Source: Gammaproteobacteria bacterium (lineage in GTDB: Bacteria > Pseudomonadota > Gammaproteobacteria > Steroidobacterales > Steroidobacteraceae). From it: a stretch of 6,425 nt of DNA. The position numbers were made by a program, and so were the translations under genes. Below are positions 1-5,966 of the stretch, in pieces (position 1 is the stretch's first letter; the number at the start of each line of letters is the position of its first letter). The stretch covers positions 1 to 6,425 of the forward strand of contig JAFAVO010000308.1 in assembly GCA_019242385.1 (NCBI GenBank), given 5' to 3'. The notes under the pieces were generated by a model that saw only the letters and a program-made list of their open reading frames with translations, ran no database searches and was not told the origin of the DNA.

Positions 1-1
1 C

Positions 2-268
2 CTGGTCGATGAGGAGTACGAGGCGATCCAGCGCCAGAGCATCACCTTCATGATGGAAGATCCGCGCACCATCCGCCGGGCGCTGGATGTGATGTGGGTG
101 GTGCGGGCACTCGAGCGCATCGGCGATCACGCCAAGAACATCAGCGAGTACGTCATCTACATGGTCCATGGCAAGGACATCCGGCATACCTCGCTCGATG
201 ATGTGGAACGCGAGCTGCGTGGCGGCACCGACGCTCCGGCCACGGCCGCACCGCCCGCGTCGGCCTGA
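2..268 (+). CDS. phoU: PhoU, phosphate signalling regulator (C-terminal part only)
   Basis: This is the last 88 residues of PhoU; the family is usually about 235-240 residues, so the first 145-150 lie off the left edge. PhoU is a cytoplasmic helical-bundle protein that connects the Pst transporter to the PhoR sensor kinase and keeps the Pho regulon off when phosphate is plentiful. The visible part is the last helices of the second PhoU domain, with the family metal-site motif ALERIGDHAKNISE (fragment residues 37-50; E38, D42, N46 and E49 are the likely ligand positions), followed by HGKDIRHTSLDDVE, which resembles the end of E. coli PhoU. The last 15 or so residues are an Ala/Pro-rich, probably disordered tail. 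PhoU normally follows pstB in the same operon; here it lies upstream, separated from pstS by dsbB and dapE. Identity is secure; whether another phoU exists after the second pstB cannot be seen. Confidence 0.93.
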   Translation: MVDEEYEAIQRQSITFMMEDPRTIRRALDVMWVVRALERIGDHAKNISEYVIYMVHGKDIRHTSLDDVERELRGGTDAPATAAPPASA

Positions 269-279
269 GCCCGCCACGC

Positions 280-807
280 TTGCCAGGAACCCCTCAGCGG
301 CTCTCCGCGCCGCGACTCGTCAATCTGGTCTGCTTCGCGCTGTGCGCCGCGCTCATCGGCTATGCGCTCTACTCCCAGACGTACCTCGGGCTCGAGCCCT
401 GCCCGCTGTGCATATTTCAGCGCATCGGCATTGCGCTGCTCGGTGTGGCCTTTCTCGCCGCGGGCTTGCATCACCCGCGTGGCTGGGGCCGCTATGTGTA
501 CGCCATCGCCATCGGCGCCCTCGCGCTCGCGACGGCGCTGATCGCCGCGCGCCACCTGTACGTGCAGAGCCTGCCGCCCGGCTCGCTCCCCTCCTGCGGC
601 GCACCGCTCTCGGTGCTGCTGAAGTTCACACCGCTGTGGCAAGTGGTACGCAAGGTGCTGACCGGCAGCGGCGAGTGCAGCGAAGTGAACTGGCGCTTCC
701 TCGGGCTCGCGATGCCGGGCTGGGTGCTCCTGTGGGCGCTCGCCCTCGGCATCGCCGGAGTACTCGCCAATCTGCGCGGTCGGGACGCCGGAGGCCGCGT
801 CGGCTGA
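280..807 (+). CDS. dsbB: DsbB, inner-membrane disulfide bond oxidoreductase
   Basis: DsbB reoxidises periplasmic DsbA and passes the electrons to membrane quinone. The 175-residue product matches the usual length (E. coli 176) and has four membrane helices, at about residues 13-31, 47-63, 71-90 and 145-164. The first periplasmic loop carries the active-site pair C41-P-L-C44 followed by R48, the arginine linked to quinone binding in the family. The second loop holds the other redox pair, C106 (SCGAP) and C133 (GECSE), then a NWRFLGLAMPGW segment typical of DsbB. Two further cysteines (C16-C22 region of helix 1) are not part of the known relay. The start is taken as TTG at 280: it is the only usable start codon ahead of helix 1 and leaves a normal short cytoplasmic N-terminus, but there is no clear ribosome site. 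It follows phoU by 11 bp, so co-transcription and translational coupling are likely. It ends 4 bp from the end of the convergent dapE. Confidence 0.93.
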   Translation: MPGTPQRLSAPRLVNLVCFALCAALIGYALYSQTYLGLEPCPLCIFQRIGIALLGVAFLAAGLHHPRGWGRYVYAIAIGALALATALIAARHLYVQSLPPGSLPSCGAPLSVLLKFTPLWQVVRKVLTGSGECSEVNWRFLGLAMPGWVLLWALALGIAGVLANLRGRDAGGRVG

Positions 808-811
808 GCCG

Positions 812-1939
812 CTAAGTCAGCAAGCGCCGCAGTAGGTTGCCATACATCTGGTGCAGCGCTTCGATATCGCCGACCCGCACGCACTCATTGGCCTTGTGAA
901 TGGTCGCGTTCACGACCCCGAGCTCGACCACCTGGGCGCCGAGTGGCGCGATGAAGCGCCCATCGGACGTGCCGCCGCTGGTGGAGAGCCTGGGGCGAGC
1001 TCCCGTGACCTCGGCGACGGCCTCCGCGACCGCGTCAGAAAGCACGCCGGCAGCGGTGTAGAAAGGCTCCCCCGAAACGTGCCATTCGAGGCTGTAGCGC
1101 ACCTGGTGGCGGCGCAGGATCTCCTCGACCGTGTGCTTGAGACCCTCGAGGGTCTGCACCGGCGAGTAGCGCAGGTTGAAGCGCGCCTTCAGCTCTCCGG
1201 GTATGACGTTGGGGGCGCCGGTGCCGGCGTTCAGATTGGACACCTGAAAGCTGGTCGGCTGGAAATGCGCGGTGCCTTCATCCCACCTGCGGGCGATGAG
1301 CTCCGCGAGCGCGGGTGCGAATGCGTGCAGCGGATTGTCCGCAAGCTGCGGGTAGGCGATATGGCCCTGCACGCCGTGGACGGTCAGCCGTCCGCTGAGT
1401 GAACCCCGCCGGCCGACCTTGACCGTGTCTCCGATGGAGACTTCGCTGGAAGGCTCGCCGATGAGGCACCAGTCGATGCGCTCGCCGCGCGCGCGCAGCA
1501 GCTCGACGACGCGACGGGTGCCATCGATCGAGGCGCCCTCCTCATCGCTCGTGATCAGAAATGCGATCGAGCCGGCATGTACGGGGTGCCTGCGGAGGAA
1601 TTCCTCCGTCGCGGTCACCATGGCCGCGAGCCCGCTCTTCATGTCCGCAGCGCCGCGGCCATAGAGCACCCCATCCCGGACCTCGGGCACGAAGGGGTCG
1701 CTGTGCCACTCGCCGAGCGGCCCGGTAGGCACGACGTCGGTATGCCCGGCGAAGCAGAACAGGGGCGAGGCTGCGCCGCGTCGCGCCCAGAGATTCGTCA
1801 CCTCACCGAAGGGAAGCGGCTCGATGCGGAAGCCGATACGGGCGAGGCGCTCGGACAGCACGGACTGGCAGCCCTCGTCGGCGGGCGTCAGGGACCGCCG
1901 GGCGATCAGATTCTTTGTTAGTTCAAAGGCTTGAGACAT
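812..1939 (-). CDS. dapE: DapE, succinyl-diaminopimelate desuccinylase
   Basis: DapE is a cytoplasmic dizinc M20-family enzyme that hydrolyses N-succinyl-L,L-diaminopimelate to L,L-diaminopimelate and succinate, in the succinylase route to meso-diaminopimelate (peptidoglycan) and lysine. The product is 375 residues, the same length as E. coli DapE, and its N-terminus (ELTKNLIARRSLTPADEGC) aligns directly with the E. coli start, supporting the ATG at 1939. All expected catalytic residues are present: H66 in AGHTDVV, D99 in GRGAADMKSG, the general base E133 and ligand E134 in SDEEG, E162 in GEPSS, and H348 in NATIHKANE. The middle part, about residues 178-290, is the dimerisation lid domain, and a STSGGTSDGRF segment (319-329) precedes the last metal ligand. 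It reads toward dsbB and away from pstS. There is no good ribosome site before the ATG; the promoter sits so close that the message may be leaderless. No sign of damage. Confidence 0.97.
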   Translation of the reverse strand: MSQAFELTKNLIARRSLTPADEGCQSVLSERLARIGFRIEPLPFGEVTNLWARRGAASPLFCFAGHTDVVPTGPLGEWHSDPFVPEVRDGVLYGRGAADMKSGLAAMVTATEEFLRRHPVHAGSIAFLITSDEEGASIDGTRRVVELLRARGERIDWCLIGEPSSEVSIGDTVKVGRRGSLSGRLTVHGVQGHIAYPQLADNPLHAFAPALAELIARRWDEGTAHFQPTSFQVSNLNAGTGAPNVIPGELKARFNLRYSPVQTLEGLKHTVEEILRRHQVRYSLEWHVSGEPFYTAAGVLSDAVAEAVAEVTGARPRLSTSGGTSDGRFIAPLGAQVVELGVVNATIHKANECVRVGDIEALHQMYGNLLRRLLT

Positions 1940-1945
1940 GCGCGT

Positions 1946-1974
1946 CTTATACGGCCTCGACTGCAGCGCGGCAA
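1946..1974 (-). promoter_or_regulatory. Predicted sigma70-type promoter of dapE
   Basis: Read on the minus strand, TTGCCG (1974-1969; 4 of 6 bases of TTGACA) is followed after exactly 17 bp by TATAAG (1951-1946; 5 of 6 bases of TATAAT). Placing the last base of the -10 hexamer at -7 puts +1 at 1939, which is the A of the dapE ATG. It is the best promoter-like match found by eye for dapE in the spacer. It is inferred from consensus only. Confidence 0.55.
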
Positions 1975-2023
1975 CCGTCCGTCACGTCACGGCCCTGTAA
2001 AGTCACGCGGCAACACTATGTCG

Positions 2024-2061
2024 GCCACAGGGAAGTGGCTCTACTGCCCAGCTCGGGGCAG
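2024..2061. repeat. Two small adjacent inverted repeats upstream of the Pho box
   Basis: GCCAC (2024-2028) and GTGGC (2035-2039) form a 5-bp stem with a 6-nt loop. Just 4 bp further, CTGCCC (2044-2049) and GGGCAG (2056-2061) form a 6-bp stem with a 6-nt loop. Both are exact but short, and together they fill the stretch just upstream of the PhoB sites starting at 2070. No U-tract follows, so they are not intrinsic terminators. They could be chance in GC-rich DNA or an upstream protein-binding region; no function is assigned. Confidence 0.3.
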
Positions 2062-2069
2062 CGCCCGTG

Positions 2070-2098
2070 CTGTCATGAGAGCGTCATATTTTTGTCAT
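2070..2098 (+). promoter_or_regulatory. Pho box: three PhoB half-sites upstream of pstS
   Basis: Three copies of the PhoB half-site lie in direct orientation at strict 11-bp spacing: CTGTCAT (2070-2076), GCGTCAT (2081-2087) and TTGTCAT (2092-2098), separated by the 4-bp spacers GAGA and ATTT. The E. coli consensus is a pair of CTGTCAT-like heptamers with an AT-rich 4-bp spacer, so 2070-2087 and 2081-2098 are two overlapping boxes. PhoB, phosphorylated during phosphate starvation, would bind here and activate the pst genes. The third half-site also reads as a -35-like TTGTCA. No convincing -10 hexamer follows; CAGCCT (2110-2115) keeps only the two most conserved positions and sits about 11 bp after the box, as in PhoB-activated promoters. 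This would give a leader of roughly 50 nt before the pstS ATG. Confidence 0.85.
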
Positions 2099-2158
2099 TT
2101 AATGCGCGCCAGCCTCATCGCGTCCGTGAGTCCCGGGGCGTCACTGATTCGAGATTGC

Positions 2159-2163
2159 AGGAG
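2159..2163 (+). promoter_or_regulatory. Ribosome binding site of pstS
   Basis: AGGAG ends 7 nt before the ATG at 2171. It decides the pstS start: the same reading frame is open back to 1931, across the Pho box, but only the 2171 start has a ribosome site and puts a signal peptide at the N-terminus. Confidence 0.85.
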
Positions 2164-2170
2164 AGAAATC

Positions 2171-3202
2171 ATGAGCTTATTCGGTGCGAAACGGTGGTCC
2201 GCGGGGGCAATCGCGGTGATTGCGTTCGCCGGCGCCCAGGCCGCGGACATCTCCGGCGCTGGCGCGACGTTCCCGTATCCCATCTATTCCAAGTGGGCCG
2301 ATGCGTACAAGCAGCAGACCGGCATCGGGCTGAACTACCAGTCGATCGGCTCGGGTGGCGGCATCAAGCAGATCAAGGCGAAGACGGTGACCTTCGGCGC
2401 CTCCGACATGCCGCTCGAGGAGAAGGACCTGCAGGAATCAGGCCTGGTGCAGTTTCCGATGATCATCGGGGGCGTGGTGCCCGTGGTGAACGTGAAGGGT
2501 GTGCAGGGCGGGCAGATGGTGCTCGACGGACCCACCATCGCGCAGATCTACCTGGGCGATATCACCAAGTGGAACGATCCGCGCATCAAGAAACTCAACC
2601 CGAGCCTGGCACTCCCCGCTACGGCGATCGCGCCAATCTACCGCTCGGATGGGTCGGGCACCAACTTCCTGTTCTCCAACTTCCTCTCCAATGCCTACCC
2701 GAAGTTCAAGGAGACCATCGGAGCGAGCACTTCGGTGCAGTGGCCGGTGGGTATCGGCGCGAAGGGCAACGAGGGCGTCGCCAACATGACGACCCAGACC
2801 GACGGTGCCATCGGCTACGTCGAGTATGCCTACGCCAAGCAGAACAAGATGGCCTATACGGCCCTGATCAACTCTGCGGGCAAGCAGGTCACGCCGGACG
2901 CACAGTCCTTCCAGGCGGCCGCCGCGAATGCCGACTGGGCACACGCCGCCGGCTACCACCTGATACTCACCAACCAGCCCGGCGAGAAGAGTTGGCCCAT
3001 CACGGGTGCCAGTTTCATCCTGGTGTACGGCAGTCCGCCCGACCCGGCCGCGACGGGTGCCGCCTTGAAATTCTTCGACTGGGCGTTCAAGAACGGTGCC
3101 AAGATGGCGGCCGATCTGGACTACGTGCCGCTGCCCGACAGCCTGGTCGCTCAGATCCGGAACACCTGGAAGACGCAGATCAAGGGTGTCCCCGCCATCT
3201 GA
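2171..3202 (+). CDS. pstS: PstS, periplasmic phosphate-binding protein of the Pst transporter
   Basis: PstS captures inorganic phosphate in the periplasm with high affinity and delivers it to PstC/PstA. The precursor is 343 residues (E. coli 346). Residues 1-24 form a Sec signal peptide: a positively charged start (KR at 7-8), a hydrophobic core, and AQA before the cleavage point at A25. There is no lipobox cysteine, so a soluble protein is expected. Ligand segments known from E. coli PstS are all present: GAGATFP with T33/F34, S61 in GSGGGIKQ, D79 in FGASDMP, and R158-S159-D160-G161-S162-G163-T164. Further strongly conserved stretches include IGYVEYAYAKQN (204-215) and LKFFDWAF (289-296). 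It is the first gene of the pst operon, directly behind the Pho box, and a 138-bp gap with hairpins separates it from pstC, fitting the need for more binding protein than channel. No irregularities. Confidence 0.97.
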   Translation: MSLFGAKRWSAGAIAVIAFAGAQAADISGAGATFPYPIYSKWADAYKQQTGIGLNYQSIGSGGGIKQIKAKTVTFGASDMPLEEKDLQESGLVQFPMIIGGVVPVVNVKGVQGGQMVLDGPTIAQIYLGDITKWNDPRIKKLNPSLALPATAIAPIYRSDGSGTNFLFSNFLSNAYPKFKETIGASTSVQWPVGIGAKGNEGVANMTTQTDGAIGYVEYAYAKQNKMAYTALINSAGKQVTPDAQSFQAAAANADWAHAAGYHLILTNQPGEKSWPITGASFILVYGSPPDPAATGAALKFFDWAFKNGAKMAADLDYVPLPDSLVAQIRNTWKTQIKGVPAI

Positions 3203-3218
3203 GCCGGACGGCGCAGTA

Positions 3219-3240
3219 CGCCCGCGGGATACCGCGGGCG
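3219..3240 (+). repeat. Strong GC hairpin downstream of pstS
   Basis: CGCCCGCGG (3219-3227) and CCGCGGGCG (3232-3240) form a perfect 9-bp GC stem around a GATA loop, 16 nt after the pstS stop codon. No T-run follows, so it is not a standard intrinsic terminator. In this position, between a binding-protein gene and the permease gene, such a stem would most plausibly protect the 3' end of pstS mRNA from exonucleases or cause partial termination, lowering pstC expression relative to pstS. The structure is seen; the role is inferred. Confidence 0.6.
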
Positions 3241-3268
3241 CCCGCCGGTCGGTGCGCCTGTTGGAGCG

Positions 3269-3280
3269 GCACTCGAGTGC
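3269..3280. repeat. Perfect 12-bp palindrome in the pstS-pstC gap
   Basis: GCACTCGAGTGC equals its own reverse complement over 12 bp and stops at both ends (G at 3268, A at 3281). With no loop it is a better fit for a dimeric protein site than for an RNA hairpin, but chance cannot be excluded. It lies between the two hairpins of this gap and touches the second. Confidence 0.35.
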
Positions 3281-3305
3281 ACCGGGCCCGGCGAGCGGGC
3301 CGGGT
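3281..3305 (+). repeat. Second GC hairpin between pstS and pstC
   Basis: The 10-base arm at 3281-3290 (ACCGGGCCCG) pairs with 3296-3305 (CGGGCCGGGT) around a 5-nt GCGAG loop, with a single G-G mismatch. It is followed by TGGGG rather than a T-run. It ends 35 nt before the pstC ATG and may act with the first hairpin in transcript stability or attenuation. Confidence 0.5.
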
Positions 3306-3340
3306 TGGGGAAGGCGAGGCGTGACAGGTTACCGTCGGCA

Positions 3341-4309
3341 ATGAACGCGATCGCTGCGATCGAGCCTGCGCACGCATCGGCACAACGCCTGCGCGAGCGG
3401 GCCTTTCATGGCGCCACGTTCGTGGCGGCCCTGCTGGTGCTCGGGTTGCTCGGGGGCGTCGCCTTCGCCCTGCTGATCGGCGCCTGGCCGGCACTCGGGC
3501 ACTTCAAGCTCGGCTTCCTGACGAGCCAGGTGTGGAATCCGGTGACCGAGCGGTTCGGCGCGCTGGCACCGATCTACGGCACCCTGGTGACTTCCTTCCT
3601 CGCCCTGCTGCTCGCCATCCCCGTGAGCTTCGGTATTGCGATCTTTCTCACCGAGATGGCGCCCGTGTGGCTCAAGCGCCCGATCGGTGTGGCGATCGAG
3701 CTGCTCGCCGCCGTACCGAGCATCATCTATGGCATCTGGGGTCTGTTCGTCCTGGCGCCGGTCCTGCAGCGCCACGTTCAACCCTGGCTCATCGAGTGGC
3801 TCGGGCCGCTGCCGCTCATCGGTCATCTGTTCCAGGGCCCCCCCTACGGCATCGGCATCCTGACCGCGAGCTTCGTGCTCTCCATCATGGTGATCCCGTT
3901 CATCTCCGCGGTGATGCGTGATGTCTTCGAGACGGTACCGGATGTGCTGAAGGAGTCCGGCTATGGCCTCGGTGCCACCACCTGGGAAGTGATCTGGCAG
4001 GTGGTGGTCCCCTATGCCCGCACCGGAATCATCGGCGGCGTCATGCTCGGTCTCGGCCGCGCACTCGGCGAGACGATGGCGGTCACCTTCGTCATCGGCA
4101 ATGCCCACCGCATCGGCTCATCGCTGCTCGCACCAGGAACCACCATCTCCGCCGCCATCGCCAACGAGTTCGCGGAGGCGGTGGGCGATCTGTACACCTC
4201 CGCGCTCATCGCACTCGGGGCGCTGCTGTTCCTCATCACCTTCACGGTGATCGCCGCGGCGCGCCTCATGCTGATGCGCCTGGGGCGCAAGGCGCTCTCG
4301 AACGTATGA
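3341..4309 (+). CDS. pstC: PstC, phosphate ABC transporter permease
   Basis: PstC is one of the two inner-membrane subunits forming the phosphate channel. The product is 322 residues (E. coli 319) with about six membrane helices, at roughly 24-48, 78-103, 113-140, 171-192, 230-252 and 288-308. Between helices 1 and 2 is the periplasmic segment with ALAPIYGTLVTSF, and helix 3 begins in LKRPIGVAIELLAAVPSI, both PstC hallmarks. The cytoplasmic coupling (EAA) loop runs from about 205 to 244, KESGYGLGATTWEVIW to LGRALGET, including the R240 and E244 of a segment strongly conserved in the family. ATG 3341 is preferred because the protein then begins like other PstC proteins. A TTG at 3305 in the same frame would add 12 residues and lies inside a hairpin. 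The ribosome site is poor. The stop overlaps the pstA start (ATGA), so translation is probably coupled. Confidence 0.95.
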   Translation: MNAIAAIEPAHASAQRLRERAFHGATFVAALLVLGLLGGVAFALLIGAWPALGHFKLGFLTSQVWNPVTERFGALAPIYGTLVTSFLALLLAIPVSFGIAIFLTEMAPVWLKRPIGVAIELLAAVPSIIYGIWGLFVLAPVLQRHVQPWLIEWLGPLPLIGHLFQGPPYGIGILTASFVLSIMVIPFISAVMRDVFETVPDVLKESGYGLGATTWEVIWQVVVPYARTGIIGGVMLGLGRALGETMAVTFVIGNAHRIGSSLLAPGTTISAAIANEFAEAVGDLYTSALIALGALLFLITFTVIAAARLMLMRLGRKALSNV

Positions 4310-5154
4310 GCCGCCGCACCATCCGCAAGCTGATCAACGTGACGGCGCTGGGGCTTTCCGGGCTCGCCACCGCGATCGGCCTATTCTTCCTCGGCGCGAT
4401 ACTGTGGACGCTGCTCCGCAACGGTCTGGCCGGCATGTCCGTGCAGCTGTTTACCGCCATGACCCCACCACCGGGCAGCAGCGGCGGCTTGTTGAATGCG
4501 ATCTACGGCAGCGTGGTGATGACGTTGATCGGTATCCTCATCGGCGGACCGATCGGAGTGCTCGCCGGCACCTACCTGGCCGAATACGGTCGTACCGCCC
4601 CCATCAGCACCGTAATCCGCTTCGTCAACGACGTGCTGCTCTCCGAACCTTCGATCATCGTCGGGCTGTTCGTCTACGAGCTGCTCGTGGTGCGCATGGG
4701 CCATTTCTCGGCGATCGCCGGCGCGGTCGCGCTCGCGATCATCGCCATCCCGGTGACCGTACGCACGACCGAGGACATGCTGTACCTGGTGCCGCAGGGG
4801 ATGAAGGACGCCTCGACCGCCATGGGCGCCTACCAGTGGCGCACCATCACCAGCGTCATCTACCCGGCCGCGCGCAGCGGCATCGTCACCGGGCTGCTGC
4901 TGGCGGTGGCGCGCATCAGCGGCGAGACCGCGCCGCTGCTGTTCACCGCGCTCAACAACCAGTTCTGGAGCAGCAATCTCGCAGCGCCCATCGCCAACCT
5001 GCCGGTGGTCATCTTCCAGTTCGCGCTCAGCCCTTACCCGAACTGGCAGCAGTTGGCCTGGTCCGGTGCGCTCCTCATCACCGTCAGCATCCTGGTGCTG
5101 AGCATCGCCGCACGCTTCGTCGTCTCCTCGCTCGATGCCGGGGGGCGCAGCTGA
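4306..5154 (+). CDS. pstA: PstA, phosphate ABC transporter permease
   Basis: PstA is the second channel subunit, pairing with PstC in the inner membrane. The product has 282 residues (E. coli 296). Six membrane helices are visible, near 12-36, 63-92, 105-128, 132-152, 191-212 and 252-270. Family marks are LAGTYLAEYGR (85-95), the segment FVNDVLLSEPSIIVGLF (106-122), and the cytoplasmic EAA loop from KDAS (167) through QWRTITSVIYPAARSGI to VARISGETAPLL (201-212). The start ATG overlaps the pstC stop by 4 bases, and the stop overlaps the first pstB start by 3 positions in TGATG, so pstC, pstA and pstB1 are packed as one translational block. No separate strong ribosome site is seen, consistent with coupling. 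Nothing is missing. Confidence 0.95.
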   Translation: MSRRTIRKLINVTALGLSGLATAIGLFFLGAILWTLLRNGLAGMSVQLFTAMTPPPGSSGGLLNAIYGSVVMTLIGILIGGPIGVLAGTYLAEYGRTAPISTVIRFVNDVLLSEPSIIVGLFVYELLVVRMGHFSAIAGAVALAIIAIPVTVRTTEDMLYLVPQGMKDASTAMGAYQWRTITSVIYPAARSGIVTGLLLAVARISGETAPLLFTALNNQFWSSNLAAPIANLPVVIFQFALSPYPNWQQLAWSGALLITVSILVLSIAARFVVSSLDAGGRS

Positions 5155-5960
5155 TGGGCACTCCACAGGCGCGGCTCCCCTCGGCGCCGGCGCAGGCTGC
5201 CGCCGATAGCGTGAAGTTCGAGGTGCGGCATCTGGATTTCTATTACGGTCAGGTGCATGCGCTCAAGGATATCAACCTGACTCTCCCCGACCGTCAGATC
5301 ACCGCCTTCATCGGTCCCTCCGGCTGCGGCAAGTCGACGCTGCTGCGGGTGTTCAACCGCATGTACGCGCTCTATCCCGGGCATCGGGCCAGCGGCGATG
5401 TGCGGCTCGACGGTGCGGACATCCTGGCGCCGAGTGTGGATGTCGCGAGCCTGCGTTTTCGCGTCGGCATGGTGTTCCAGAAGGCAACGCCATTTCCGAT
5501 GTCGATCTTCGACAACGTGGCCTTCGGACTGCGCCTGTCGCGGCGCATCTCGCGCAGCGAGCTCGGCGATCGGGTGGAGGAGGCGCTGCGCGACGCCGCG
5601 ATGTGGGAAGAGGTCAAGGACAAGCTCCACGAGGACGGGCGTGGCCTTTCCGGCGGCCAGCAGCAGCGCCTGTGCATCGCACGCACCCTCGCGCTGCGCC
5701 CGGAGGTCATCCTGTTCGATGAGCCGACCGCCGCCCTCGATCCGATCTCCACGCTGCGCGTGGAGGAGACGCTGCAAAGTCTGCGCGAGAGCTACTGTAT
5801 TGCGATCGTGACACACAATCTTCAGCAGGCCGCGCGCGTCTCCAACGTCACCGCTTTCATGTACCTCGGCGAGCTCGTCGAGATCGGACCGACCGAGCAG
5901 ATCTTCACCGCGCCGCGCAACCGCCGCACCGATGACTACGTCACCGGGCGTTTCGGCTGA
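5154..5960 (+). CDS. pstB: PstB (first copy), phosphate transporter ATPase
   Basis: PstB dimers bind and hydrolyse ATP on the cytoplasmic face of PstC/PstA to drive phosphate import. The protein has 268 residues (E. coli 257); the extra length is an Ala/Pro-rich N-terminal 20 residues. All ABC motifs are intact: Walker A GPSGCGKST (54-62), Q-loop Q109 in VGMVFQKATPFPMSIFDNVAFG, signature LSGGQQQRLCIAR (165-177), Walker B VILFDEP (185-191), D-loop ALD (194-196), and the H-loop H221 in IVTHNLQQAARVS. It ends with TDDYVTGRFG, the standard PstB C-terminus. The NRMYALYP segment after Walker A (68-75) recalls E. coli and Xanthomonas PstB. A purine-rich GGGGGG lies about 8 nt before the ATG, which overlaps the pstA stop. 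It is complete and should be functional by itself, making the following second pstB notable. Confidence 0.96.
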   Translation: MGTPQARLPSAPAQAAADSVKFEVRHLDFYYGQVHALKDINLTLPDRQITAFIGPSGCGKSTLLRVFNRMYALYPGHRASGDVRLDGADILAPSVDVASLRFRVGMVFQKATPFPMSIFDNVAFGLRLSRRISRSELGDRVEEALRDAAMWEEVKDKLHEDGRGLSGGQQQRLCIARTLALRPEVILFDEPTAALDPISTLRVEETLQSLRESYCIAIVTHNLQQAARVSNVTAFMYLGELVEIGPTEQIFTAPRNRRTDDYVTGRFG

Positions 5961-5966
5961 TCAGCC

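Noticed and set aside
255..809. Matching sequence at the ends of phoU and dsbB (CCGCGTCGGC, then TGAGCC after 0-1 bases, at 255 and 795)
   Set aside because: Only about 16 bp and very GC-rich, with no extension into either flank; most easily explained by chance, not as an attachment site or duplication.
851..1402. Plus-strand open frame opposite dapE
   Set aside because: It is a shadow of dapE, which is complete with every catalytic residue on the other strand.
1996..2001. TGTAAA as a -10 for a constitutive plus-strand pst promoter
   Set aside because: No -35-like hexamer lies 16-18 bp upstream.
1931..2170. Upstream in-frame extension of pstS
   Set aside because: It would add 80 residues translated from the Pho box and leader, overlap the dapE start, and bury the signal peptide; the AGGAG before 2171 supports the shorter form.
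3219..3305. Rho-independent terminator after pstS
   Set aside because: The hairpins are strong, but none is followed by a T-run, and the downstream pstC belongs to the same functional operon.
1915..3324. 469-codon plus-strand open frame overlapping pstS
   Set aside because: It runs in another frame through the whole of pstS, has no family resemblance and an Arg/Gly-rich composition; pstS has the signal peptide, ribosome site and all ligand residues.
4381..5166. Long minus-strand open frame opposite pstA (261 codons)
   Set aside because: It is antisense to an unambiguous pstA, and its translation is a skewed His/Asp/Arg/Gln-rich composition typical of high-GC shadow frames. The same applies to 3329-4108 opposite pstC and 5034-5816 opposite the first pstB.
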